Source: a bacterium HR40 (GTDB lineage: Bacteria > Pseudomonadota > Alphaproteobacteria > Geminicoccales > Geminicoccaceae). Taken from it: 64,000 nt of DNA. Under the pieces are notes generated by a model. The model was not told the origin of the DNA, did not search any database, and saw only the letters and a list, made by a program, of their open reading frames with translations. A program made the position numbers and the translations under genes. Shown here piece after piece: positions 56,618 to 64,000 of the stretch. Location of the stretch: the NCBI GenBank assembly GCA_002898275.1, contig BEIQ01000003.1:124001-188000 (forward strand), written 5' to 3'. Position 1 is the first letter of the stretch. Each line of letters begins with the position of its first letter.

Positions 56618-57493
56618 TCAGAGGCCGTAATGGGCCCGGCACTCGCCCTCTCGGCCCCGAACCACCCGCCGTCCGGCGAGCGGACCCCGGGTCTCCGTCA
56701 CCACCGTACGCTGGCCCTCCTCCGCTTCGCCGTCGCGATGGAAGTAGATCACCACCCAGTCGCGCACCGTGCCCAGCTGATGGGCGAGCGCCGTGTTGGA
56801 GTAGAGGGCGGTGAAGTGCCAGGGACCGCGCTGGGTGTGCAGCACCGGAAGCCACGCCTCCCCGGTCGGATTGAAGCGCCGCGGGGCGATACGGGGTAGC
56901 CGTCCGGCCTCGGCCTTCGACCGGTATTCGGCGTCGACATCGAGCAGAGTGGCGACATCGGGCTCCTCGCGGGGCCGTTGGCGGGGACCGCGGCGACGGG
57001 TACGGGCGAGCGTTTCGGCGAGCACGGCGCGCAGCATCGCCGCCCGCTCGGGGCCGATGCCCCGCACCTCGAGGAGTCGGCCGTCATGCGCCGCGAGTTC
57101 GAGTTCTTCGAGGGTGTCGATGCCGAGGGTGTCGTGGATGCGGCGGGCGAGTTCCGGTCCGAGTCCGGGCACGCTCGCAAACAGCGCCACGGGATCGACC
57201 GCCCCTTTGAGCCGCTCCAGCTGCGCCCAGCGGCCGGTACGCACCATCTCCTCGATCGCCGCGGCGAGGGAACGACCGATGCGCGGGAGTCGCTCGAGCC
57301 CTTCGAGACCTTGCTCCTCGAGGATCTCGCCCACGTCCCGATCGAGGGTCTCGACGGTCGCTGCCGCGTCGCGATAGGCCTTCACCCGAAACGGGTTGGC
57401 CCCCTGCGCCTCGAGCAGTTCCGCGGCCTGTCGCAATCGATCGGCAATCCGCCGGTTGCGGCTTTCCCTCCCGTCCGCCGGACCGTCCGTCAT
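56618..57493 (-). CDS. PolX-type helix-hairpin-helix protein without polymerase domain
   Basis: A 291-residue protein. The first 150 or so residues match the N-terminus of PolX DNA polymerases: the 8-kDa domain ([36 protein letters not shown]) and the HhH motifs [17 protein letters not shown] and [18 protein letters not shown]. No polymerase palm or PHP domain follows. Instead there is a separate C-terminal domain of about 100 residues ([46 protein letters not shown]), which I have seen in similar proteins but whose function I do not know. DNA binding is likely. Its ATG overlaps the slipin stop by 4 bases. Confidence 0.82.
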   Translation of the reverse strand: MTDGPADGRESRNRRIADRLRQAAELLEAQGANPFRVKAYRDAAATVETLDRDVGEILEEQGLEGLERLPRIGRSLAAAIEEMVRTGRWAQLERLKGAVDPVALFASVPGLGPELARRIHDTLGIDTLEELELAAHDGRLLEVRGIGPERAAMLRAVLAETLARTRRRGPRQRPREEPDVATLLDVDAEYRSKAEAGRLPRIAPRRFNPTGEAWLPVLHTQRGPWHFTALYSNTALAHQLGTVRDWVVIYFHRDGEAEEGQRTVVTETRGPLAGRRVVRGREGECRAHYGL

Positions 57494-58245
57494 GAGGCCC
57501 TGCCATCCACCTGTGGCAGCAGTTTCGCGAGCTCGATCGGAAACGGGAAGATCACCGTCTGGCTCCGTTCGCTCGCGATCTCCTGGAGCGCCACGAGATA
57601 GCGCAGCTGCATCGCCTCGGGCCGCTGCGCCATGATCTTCGCCGCCTCCAGCATGCGCTCGGCCGCCTGGTACTCGCCCTCGGCGCTGATGATCTTCGCC
57701 CGTCGAATGCGCTCGGCCTCGGCCTGCTTGGCGATGGCGCGAATCATGCTCTCGTCGAGATCGACGTGCTTGAGCTCGACGTTCGAGACCTTGATCCCCC
57801 AGGCATCCGTCTGTTCGTCGAGAATGCGCCGGATATCGGCATTGAGCCGGTCGCGCTCGGCTAACATCTCGTCGAGCTCGTGCTGGCCGAGCACCGAACG
57901 CAGCGTCGTCTGGGCGAGCTGGCTGGTCGCCGCCTCGAAGTCCTCGACTCGGATCACCGCTCTTTCCGGATCGAGCACCCGATAGTAGACGACGGCGTTC
58001 ACCTTCACCGACACATTGTCGCGGGAGATGACATCTTGAGTGGGCACGTCCAGCACCCGGATCCTGAGATCGACCCGCACCATCTGCTGGATCACCGGTA
58101 GGACGACGATGAGACCGGGCCCCTTCACCCGGTAGAAGCGCCCGAGCAGGAACACTACTGCGCGTTCATATTCCCGGATGACCCGCAACGACGAGAGGAT
58201 GACGAGAAGCGGGATGGCAACGGCGACGAGGGTGGCAGCGAACAT
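57490..58245 (-). CDS. Slipin (SPFH/stomatin-domain membrane protein)
   Basis: A 251-residue membrane-anchored SPFH protein: one N-terminal helix ([18 protein letters not shown]), then [20 protein letters not shown] and [25 protein letters not shown], ending in an Ala/Glu helix ([26 protein letters not shown]). Such proteins organise membrane microdomains and are usually encoded with NfeD, as here (12 bases downstream of it). Confidence 0.93.
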   Translation of the reverse strand: MFAATLVAVAIPLLVILSSLRVIREYERAVVFLLGRFYRVKGPGLIVVLPVIQQMVRVDLRIRVLDVPTQDVISRDNVSVKVNAVVYYRVLDPERAVIRVEDFEAATSQLAQTTLRSVLGQHELDEMLAERDRLNADIRRILDEQTDAWGIKVSNVELKHVDLDESMIRAIAKQAEAERIRRAKIISAEGEYQAAERMLEAAKIMAQRPEAMQLRYLVALQEIASERSQTVIFPFPIELAKLLPQVDGRAS

Positions 58246-58257
58246 CGTCCTACTCTC

Positions 58258-59649
58258 CTACTCTCTTCGGCTCGCAGCATCGAGCGGGGCCACCTCGAGG
58301 ACCAGCCCGTCACGGCCGACGACGCGCACATCTTGGCCGGCGGCGAGAAGGCGCGGTCCGCGCGCCGCCCACCGCTCGCCCTCGAACAGCACCGTGCCCC
58401 TCCCGTCCTGCCACTCCAAGACGCGCGCCCGCTCCTGGGTGACGCGCTCGGGGCCGATGGCGACCGGGCGGTTCCGGCTGCGGGCGACCATGGCCATGGT
58501 CAGCAAGAGCAGACTGCCGCCACCGGCGGCGACCCCTGCGGCGAGCCAGATCGATACCTGGAATCCGGGCGCCTCGGTGTCGAAGAGCATGATGGCGCCG
58601 ACCGCGAGGGCGGCGACCCCGGCCACACCCAGGACACCGAAGGTGCCGATGAAGGCCTCGGCTACGAGCAGGGTGGCGCCGAGCAGCACGAGGGCGAGCC
58701 CGGCATAGCTCACCGGCAGGACCTGGAAGGCATAGAGGGCGAGCAACAGCGAGATGGCGCCAATCAACCCCGGTCCGGTGAGGCCCGGGCTGTAGAACTC
58801 GAGCACGATGCCGTAGATGCCGATAAGCAGCAAAATGTAGGCGACGTTCGGATTGGTCACGATCTGCAGCAGCCGTGCCCGCCAATCGGGTTCGAGGCGT
58901 TCCAGTACCACCCCGGTGGACCGGAGCCTGAGGGTCGTCCTTCCCATGGCGATCTCGCGGCCGTCGAGCTGACGGACGAGATCGTCGAGGTCGGCCGCCA
59001 GCAAATCGACCACCCCCAGCGCGAGCGCCTCTTCGGCGGCCAGGCTCGCCGCCTCGCGCACCGCCTTCTCCGCCCACTCGGCGTTGCGGCCGCGCATCTT
59101 GGCGAGCGAGCGCAGATAGGCAGCGGCGTCGTTGATCACTTTGTCCATCATACCGGCATGACCGCGTCCCGGCTCGCCGGTTCTTCGCGGTTCGTCCTTC
59201 TCTCCTGTCCGATCGTCGTCGCCTTCCGGTTGCGGCCCTCCTGGCAGGCCGCCGATGGCGACCGGCGTGGCGGCCCCGAGGTTGGTCCCTGGCGCCATGG
59301 CCGCCACGTGCGCGGCATAGAGAATGTAGGTGCCGGCGCTCGCCGCTCGCGCTCCACCGGGGCCAACCCATGCCACCACCGGTATCCGGCTGGCGAGGAT
59401 ATCGCGGATGATGTCGCGCATGGCGGTATCGAGGCCACCCGGCGTGTCGAGGCGCAACACCACGAAGGCGGCCCCTTCCGCCTCCGCCCGCTCGAAGCCG
59501 CGGTGCAGCCAATCGCTGGTGGCCGGACCGATCGGCCCCTCGACATCGAGGACGAAGGCCCGCGGCGCCGACTCCGGCATCTGCGCGTTCGTCTCCGCTG
59601 CCGCAAGCGCGAGCGCCACGATGGCAAGCAAGGTGGCCACGGGCGCCAT
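58258..59649 (-). CDS. NfeD-family membrane serine protease (long form)
   Basis: A 463-residue protein with a signal peptide (VATLLAIVALALAAAETNA), a ClpP-like protease domain (APRAFVLDVEGPIGPATSD; RLDTPGGLDTAMRDI; GGARAASAGTYILYAAHVAAM, with the catalytic Ser and Lys expected there and in KVINDAAAYLRSLA), four or five membrane helices and a C-terminal soluble OB-fold domain. In archaeal and bacterial homologues it cleaves the C-terminus of the partner stomatin/slipin. The ATG at 59649 has an excellent GGGAGGGAG site. Confidence 0.92.
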   Translation of the reverse strand: MAPVATLLAIVALALAAAETNAQMPESAPRAFVLDVEGPIGPATSDWLHRGFERAEAEGAAFVVLRLDTPGGLDTAMRDIIRDILASRIPVVAWVGPGGARAASAGTYILYAAHVAAMAPGTNLGAATPVAIGGLPGGPQPEGDDDRTGEKDEPRRTGEPGRGHAGMMDKVINDAAAYLRSLAKMRGRNAEWAEKAVREAASLAAEEALALGVVDLLAADLDDLVRQLDGREIAMGRTTLRLRSTGVVLERLEPDWRARLLQIVTNPNVAYILLLIGIYGIVLEFYSPGLTGPGLIGAISLLLALYAFQVLPVSYAGLALVLLGATLLVAEAFIGTFGVLGVAGVAALAVGAIMLFDTEAPGFQVSIWLAAGVAAGGGSLLLLTMAMVARSRNRPVAIGPERVTQERARVLEWQDGRGTVLFEGERWAARGPRLLAAGQDVRVVGRDGLVLEVAPLDAASRRE

Positions 59650-59768
59650 AGCTCCCTCCCGCAGCGCCAGGGGCACGGATGCAGGATGAAGCGCCCGGGG
59701 CGGCGGTGCAAGCATCCGCCCGCGCCGGACGAGGCGACCAGCCGCCCGCGCCCGGGGCCCGGGATTCC

Positions 59769-60737
59769 TCAGCCGCCAAAGGAGCGGGCGAGCAGCTCCG
59801 GATCGACGCCTCCTGCCCGCCGACTGCGACCGCTCTCGAGGCTGGTCACCACCACCTCGGCCGGCGAGAAGAGCATGCGGTCGATGCGGTAAAAATCGCG
59901 GCCCGCCGCCTCGAAGAGTTCGCGGAACGGCCGTCCATAGTCGGGCGAAGCGGAACTCGGCAGCCGGTCGGCCAGCGCCAGCGCCTCCTCCTCGGGGCCG
60001 GCGACGAACAGCTGCACCGTACCGCCGAACAGGATGGCATCATTGGTACGACCCATGGCCTCGAGGAAGTCGGGCGAGGGCGGCGGCAGCGGGGCCCGGC
60101 CGATGCCATCGACGATGCGCGCGAGCGGGAAACCCAGCTCGTGCACCTTGTGGAGCGCGACTTCCAACACTCGCGCCACGATTTGCACGGAGCCCGCGAG
60201 CGAGGTCGTGGGCGTGAGCACGAAGGCCAGCGCTTCCGGTGGGAGGCCGCACGCGGCCGCCACCTCGGCGACGAGCGGATCGGGCGGCGGCCGGTCGGTC
60301 TCGAGCACGAAGATGCCGCGCGTGGCGTGGTCACGGTAGCCGAGCTCGGCGAAGAGCGGCTCGCGCGCGGCAAGGGCCCGCCCCGGTCCCGAGGCCATAG
60401 CGAACCACCGCCCATGGGAGAGCGACCAGCCAGCGTATTGCGCGAGCAGGCAGGCGCTCACCGGCTCGCTCGCGTGCACGCACACCGAGAAGGGCGAGAG
60501 GGTCGCCGGCGAGCCGGGCGCGAAACGGACGACCCCGAGCCCCCCCATGCACAGTTCGGCAATTCGCCGCCCAGCCTCGAGCCCGCCACGGGCCTCGATG
60601 CCGGCATCCACCACGAGCGCTCCGGTCGGCGAACGGTACAGGCGAAGCCGCAGGGCCTCGGCATCGGCAACGAGCCTCTCGAGGAGGGGCACAGCGCGGG
60701 CACCCACCGAGGGCCAATGGCCAGCGGGCGCCGTCAT
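59769..60737 (-). CDS. mch: Methenyl-tetrahydromethanopterin cyclohydrolase
   Basis: A 322-residue Mch that hydrolyses methenyl-H4MPT to formyl-H4MPT in the formaldehyde-oxidation path of methylotrophs. Conserved blocks seen are AELCMGGLGVV, CLLAQYAGWSLS, FAMASGPGRALAA, PTTSLAGSVQIVARVLEVAL and MGRTNDAILFGG. Its ATG overlaps the ATP-grasp gene by 4 bases. With mtdB it supplies two successive steps; Fae and the formyltransferase/hydrolase complex are not in the window. Confidence 0.93.
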   Translation of the reverse strand: MTAPAGHWPSVGARAVPLLERLVADAEALRLRLYRSPTGALVVDAGIEARGGLEAGRRIAELCMGGLGVVRFAPGSPATLSPFSVCVHASEPVSACLLAQYAGWSLSHGRWFAMASGPGRALAAREPLFAELGYRDHATRGIFVLETDRPPPDPLVAEVAAACGLPPEALAFVLTPTTSLAGSVQIVARVLEVALHKVHELGFPLARIVDGIGRAPLPPPSPDFLEAMGRTNDAILFGGTVQLFVAGPEEEALALADRLPSSASPDYGRPFRELFEAAGRDFYRIDRMLFSPAEVVVTSLESGRSRRAGGVDPELLARSFGG

Positions 60738-61876
60738 GTCGGCTGCTCCGTGGCAAACGCTCCGGCGGCCCGCAGGCGCGCGAGCAAGAGCTCGCGCCGC
60801 CGGCAGACCTCTCGCCGGGCCACCGATGCTTCCGACGCGGTGGCGACCACCGTGGCAACGGGCCCGTTGCGGGCGATCGCCGTGCCACCGGGAGTGCGGT
60901 CGCCGGCCCATCGCGGCCACCGGAAACCATCCGGCATGACACAATCCTCCGGAACGAAGACGATTTCGCTCGCCGCCGCCCGTCGCGGCTCGGGCGCCTG
61001 CCGCGGGAGAATCCCCTCCACGGCCCGTCGGTGCAGTGCCAGCATGCTCGCACCGGTCGCGAGCTCCAGCGCCTCGAGACTGGCGGTGGGGCGCGCATTG
61101 AGCTCGAGCACCCAGATGTGCTCTCCGTCGAACAGCGCATCGAGGCTCGCGAACCCCCTGACCCCGAAATGCACGGCGAGAGTGGCCGCCGCCACTCGCA
61201 GGGCTTCGCTGGCGGCGTCCGGCAGGTCTTCGGGCAGGCTCACCCCCGAAAAGCGGAAGCCGCGCCCCGGCGCCGTCCACTGGCGGGTGATGGCGAGCGG
61301 CACGACTCCGCGCCCGTCGCAGAGCAACAGCAGGGACACCGCGATACCGGGAACCTGGCGCTGGAAGTACCACTCCTCCGTCCCGACCGGAACCTCCGCC
61401 GCCGGTCGCACGTGTCCCCCGCCCGCACCACCGCGGCGCTTGGCGAGCCAGCCCGCAGGGTGGGAGGGCGGATCGGCGCGCGTTTCCGGGTGCCGCAAAC
61501 CGAAACGATGGCAGGCCTCGGCGAAGAGCGAGGGATCGAGCGTGCGGGCGAAAGCGGTCGGAGGCGTACCGATGAGCGGGCGGCCTTCGGCGAGGGCCGC
61601 AAGGAGCTCGGGATCGCGCTCGAAGCCACTGCCGTAGACGAGAGGCACGGATGGCGGCGCAAGCCCGCGGGCGAGCGCGAGCAAGGCCGCGGGTTCGAAT
61701 CGCCAGTCGGAGCGCAGCGGAGCTTTCGCCCAAGCCACCGCGGCGACGCGAGTGTCGAGGTCGGCGAAGGCGTCGATGACCGCAGGTCGCAGGCCGCCGC
61801 GGCGTGCCGATCGAGCCATGGCGCGAGCCGAAAGGGCGCAGATCAGGAGATCGGGCGGCTCACGCGCCGCCGACAT
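60734..61876 (-). CDS. ATP-grasp protein of the H4MPT gene cluster
   Basis: A 380-residue protein with an ATP-grasp-like core: KRRGGAGGGHVRPA looks like the glycine-rich loop, and WVLELNARPTASLEAL holds the Glu/Asn magnesium ligands. Proteins of this kind occur in the H4MPT clusters of methylotrophs (the Orf7/OrfY group, from memory) and are thought to act in cofactor synthesis, perhaps adding a glutamyl-like group. The exact reaction is unknown. It overlaps mtdB by 17 bases upstream and mch by 4 downstream. Confidence 0.78.
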   Translation of the reverse strand: MSAAREPPDLLICALSARAMARSARRGGLRPAVIDAFADLDTRVAAVAWAKAPLRSDWRFEPAALLALARGLAPPSVPLVYGSGFERDPELLAALAEGRPLIGTPPTAFARTLDPSLFAEACHRFGLRHPETRADPPSHPAGWLAKRRGGAGGGHVRPAAEVPVGTEEWYFQRQVPGIAVSLLLLCDGRGVVPLAITRQWTAPGRGFRFSGVSLPEDLPDAASEALRVAAATLAVHFGVRGFASLDALFDGEHIWVLELNARPTASLEALELATGASMLALHRRAVEGILPRQAPEPRRAAASEIVFVPEDCVMPDGFRWPRWAGDRTPGGTAIARNGPVATVVATASEASVARREVCRRRELLLARLRAAGAFATEQPT

Positions 61877-62765
61877 GGCGACGGGCCTCGGCGAAGGCCT
61901 CGTCGATGCCGATGCGGCGGCGCGGTTCGGCGTCGCGCATGGAGGCGAGGAGGGCGTGTTCGGTCTTGAACTTCACATTGCCGACGGCGAGGGCACCGAC
62001 GCCTACGGCGGAGGTGCCCTCGATCGGCTTGCCGTCGGCGAACGGGTCGACCCCCTCGATGCCGGGCGGCGGCACCGCGTTGACGTCGATGGCAACGAGG
62101 AGCTTCTTGGCCACCTGGAGATGACCCTTCGAGAGGATCTGGGTACCGGCGCGACCGGCTGCGAGGACCACCTCGGCGCGTTCGAGAATGGCGAGCTTCT
62201 TGGCGTCGTCGCTGCCGTCCGCCGGTTCGAGGGCGACTCCGAAGCGCTCGCCGAACTGGTCCGCCCTGAGCGTCACCCGCTGCAGTCCATCATAGCCGAC
62301 GAGGATCGCCCGGGCTCCGGCCCGCGCGGCGATCAGCCCGGCCGCGCTGCCCACCGGTCCGGTGGCACCGAAGACGGCGACCGTAGTGCCGCCGAGCGCG
62401 CGCCCGAGCTTCGCGAGATAGCGCTCGGCTACCGCGACCATGGCAGCGGCTGTGGTGAAGGCCCCGGACGGATCGGCCATCACCGATATCTCGAAGTGCG
62501 GCGGGACCATCGCCTTTTTCGCCGCTTCGAACATGTCGATCGCCAGGATCGGATCGCGGCCGCCGATCAAGAGCGCGGTGCGCCGGCCATCGCGCGGCGA
62601 GCGGGAGAAGATCGCGTCCTGGACGAGCCCGGTGACCTCGCGCAGATCGACATCGGTATAGGGCGCCACCACATCGAAGCCGGCGTCGACCGCCATGTTG
62701 ACGTCGAACGGGCTCACGTGTTTGAGGGGCGACACGAAATGGAGGATGTAGCGCTTCTCGGTCAT
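61860..62765 (-). CDS. mtdB: NAD(P)-dependent methylene-tetrahydromethanopterin dehydrogenase
   Basis: A 301-residue MtdB that oxidises methylene-H4MPT to methenyl-H4MPT with NAD+ or NADP+. SPLKHVSPFDVNMAVDAGFD and VQDAIFSRSPRDGRRTALLI match MtdB closely; VAVFGATGPVGSAAGLIAA is the nucleotide loop, and LLVAIDVNAVPPPGIEGVDP and VGVGALAVGNVKFKTE close the fold. ATG at 62765 is chosen to match the family N-terminus. It is the first gene of the mtdB-ATP-grasp-mch operon and diverges from the CitG-like gene 63 bases away. Confidence 0.95.
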   Translation of the reverse strand: MTEKRYILHFVSPLKHVSPFDVNMAVDAGFDVVAPYTDVDLREVTGLVQDAIFSRSPRDGRRTALLIGGRDPILAIDMFEAAKKAMVPPHFEISVMADPSGAFTTAAAMVAVAERYLAKLGRALGGTTVAVFGATGPVGSAAGLIAARAGARAILVGYDGLQRVTLRADQFGERFGVALEPADGSDDAKKLAILERAEVVLAAGRAGTQILSKGHLQVAKKLLVAIDVNAVPPPGIEGVDPFADGKPIEGTSAVGVGALAVGNVKFKTEHALLASMRDAEPRRRIGIDEAFAEARRHVGGA

Positions 62766-62828
62766 CTTCCCGGAATCCTGTGTGGTGGGGCGCCCCGCGC
62801 CGCGCTTTCCTAGCCAAGGCACCGGCGG

Positions 62829-63701
62829 ATGCAAGGGGGGGAAAGCCGGAGTGCGGTGGCGGCTGCCGCCTTTCTCGCCGCGTGCCGGCTCGAACTCGCT
62901 GCCCCCAAGCCGGGCAATGTGCACCGTTTCGCTGCCGGGCACGGCATGACGGTGGCGGATTTCGAGGCCAGCGCCCTCGCCGCCGCTCCGGCGATCGCCG
63001 CCGGGCAGCCGGGGGTAGGGCTGCGGATCTTGGCCGCGGTCGAGGCCACCCGTCGCCGCGTCGGCCAGAACACCAATCTCGGCATCCTCCTGCTCTGCGC
63101 CCCGCTCGCCGAGGCGTTCGTGATCGAGGGGGCGCTTCCCGACCTCGAGCGCGCCACCCAGGAGGTGCTAGCCCGCCTCGATCGTACCGAGGCGAGCCAC
63201 GCGTTCCAGGCGATCCGGCTCGCCAGCCCGGGTGGCCTCGGCAGGGTCGCGCGCCACGATGTCGCGGCCGAGCCCGAGGTGTCGCTCGTCGAGGCGATGC
63301 GCGAGGCAGCCGGACGCGATCGCATCGCCTGGAACTTCGCCCACGGCTTTTTCGACATCTTCCGCCGCGGGCTTCCTTGGTGGCGCGAGGCACAGCGGAG
63401 CGGGCGCGAGGCGACTTGGGCTTGCGCTCAAGTGTATCTGCACTTTCTGGCGACCGTTCCCGACACCCACATCGCCCGCAAGCACGGGCATGCGATGGCC
63501 GAGACCGTTCGCCGAGAGGCCCGACCGCTCTGCCGTCGGCTGCGCCAAGCGCGAAAACCCGACCAGCTGCTCGACCAGCTCCTCGCCTTCGATGCCGCGC
63601 TCAAGGAAAAAGGGCTCAATCCGGGGACGAGCGCCGATCTCACGGTGGCGACGATCTTCGCGAGCCTCCTCGAGGATGCCGGCGGAGTCCGTCCAGCCTA
63701 G
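62829..63701 (+). CDS. Triphosphoribosyl-dephospho-CoA synthase-like protein (Orf5 of H4MPT clusters)
   Basis: A 290-residue protein of the CitG/MdcB fold. AACRLELAAPKPGNVHRFAA and RVGQNTNLGILLLCAPLAEA are its main signatures, and PDTHIARKHGHAMAETV is conserved late in the family. In methylotrophs this relative (Orf5) is linked to H4MPT synthesis rather than to citrate lyase or malonate decarboxylase, neither of which is present here. ATG at 62829 has no clear ribosome site; GTG at 62856 after GGAG is an alternative. It ends by overlapping the SoxYZ-like gene tail to tail by 4 bases. Confidence 0.82.
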   Translation: MQGGESRSAVAAAAFLAACRLELAAPKPGNVHRFAAGHGMTVADFEASALAAAPAIAAGQPGVGLRILAAVEATRRRVGQNTNLGILLLCAPLAEAFVIEGALPDLERATQEVLARLDRTEASHAFQAIRLASPGGLGRVARHDVAAEPEVSLVEAMREAAGRDRIAWNFAHGFFDIFRRGLPWWREAQRSGREATWACAQVYLHFLATVPDTHIARKHGHAMAETVRREARPLCRRLRQARKPDQLLDQLLAFDAALKEKGLNPGTSADLTVATIFASLLEDAGGVRPA

Positions 63702-64000
63702 GAGGTCGGCCCGATCTGCCAGCGTTCCTCGAACCTGCGGCCAGAGCTGTCCTCGACCACAGCGGTCAGGGTTCCGGGCTTCGCGGCGAGGAAATCGAAG
63801 ACGAAGGTCGGGTCTTCGGATAGGGAAATGTCTCCTTCGACGAAGAGGAGCGGCTTGCCGTCGAGCCGGATGTCCACCTTGGTGACATAATCCGGCGGGA
63901 TCCAGTTGCGGGTCACTTGGTCGATCTGCATACCGGTGTAGTTGGGATGGCCGATCTTGAGCTTGGCGCGGAGCACCCGACCGGGCTCGAAGGGATCGAG
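63698..64000 (-). CDS. Quinoprotein dehydrogenase-associated SoxYZ-like carrier, C-terminal part
   Basis: About 100 residues are seen, open to the window edge (upstream codons read LDPFEPGR), so the N-terminus is outside. KIGHPNYTGMQIDQVTRNW, FVEGDISLSEDP and TFVFDFLAAKPGTL are typical of the SoxZ half of the fused SoxYZ-like carriers found beside PQQ alcohol dehydrogenases. A GTG at 63976 could wrongly be taken as a start for a free SoxZ. Its role with the dehydrogenase is not established. Confidence 0.75.
   Translation of the reverse strand, partial: LDPFEPGRVLRAKLKIGHPNYTGMQIDQVTRNWIPPDYVTKVDIRLDGKPLLFVEGDISLSEDPTFVFDFLAAKPGTLTAVVEDSSGRRFEERWQIGPTS

Noticed and set aside
59769-60737. Beta-RFAP synthase (mptG)
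   Set aside because: First considered because of the H4MPT context, but the CMGGLG, SLAGSVQI and GRTNDAILFGG motifs are those of methenyl-H4MPT cyclohydrolase.
63698-63976. A complete free-standing SoxZ of the thiosulfate-oxidation system
   Set aside because: The frame stays open to the window edge, the motifs fit the fused SoxYZ-like carrier better, and no other sox gene is present.

Overview
The window is a dense, very GC-rich stretch of chromosome from what is most probably an alphaproteobacterium, perhaps Rhodospirillales or Geminicoccales-like, with methylotrophic capacity. Three things point there. The gene order carA-carB-greA-trxB and the neighbours of rne are of alphaproteobacterial type. 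There is a zinc-finger protein of the NDUFS6/complex I type. A tetrahydromethanopterin (H4MPT) C1 cluster sits at the right end. No phage, insertion sequence, CRISPR array or plasmid gene was seen. Genes are packed with many 4-base ATGA/GTGA overlaps, so most expression is operonic and translationally coupled. The taxonomic call is inference from gene content.

Left part (1-16.4 kb): the 3' end of rne, a class I/II aminotransferase, a secreted M48 protease with a TPR-like tail, an SPW-repeat membrane protein with a clear terminator, a glnE-bcp-O-methyltransferase operon, a divergent pair (ABC ATPase and NDUFS6-like zinc finger) with only 23 bases between start codons, and an RND efflux operon (adaptor, pump) that continues into two sugar kinases. 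Middle-left (16.6-27.6 kb): a soluble CZB-type chemoreceptor, a geneless stretch of about 720 bases, a complete YbhG/F/S/R-type ABC exporter, pth-rplY, prs, tRNA-Arg(TCT) and malonyl-CoA decarboxylase.

Centre (27.7-38.7 kb): a cobalamin corrin-ring cluster, cbiX-cobH-cobL-cobI-cbiG/cobJ-cobM, then cobK-cbiD on the other strand, then cobB, which is coupled to a choline-dehydrogenase-like GMC oxidoreductase. CbiX, CbiG and CbiD together imply the cobalt-early route from sirohydrochlorin to cobyrinate a,c-diamide, despite several Cob-type names. Next come an UPF0173 hydrolase, an isochorismatase-family hydrolase, a possibly frameshifted small secreted protein, a YmdB-type phosphodiesterase, carAB, greA, trxB and a LysR regulator.

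Right part (48.6-64 kb): a highly structured intergenic region ending in a strong terminator (possible ncRNA), a PNPOx-fold protein, DUF190 plus the fluoride channel CrcB, gltB-gltD, an NfeD-slipin-HhH operon, and the C1 region. In the C1 region mtdB, an ATP-grasp gene and mch form one operon; a CitG-like gene diverges from it; and a SoxYZ-like carrier of the quinoprotein-dehydrogenase-associated type runs off the window edge. Together these suggest oxidation of a C1 alcohol by a PQQ enzyme feeding H4MPT-linked formaldehyde oxidation; the dehydrogenase, fae and fhc genes would lie outside the window.
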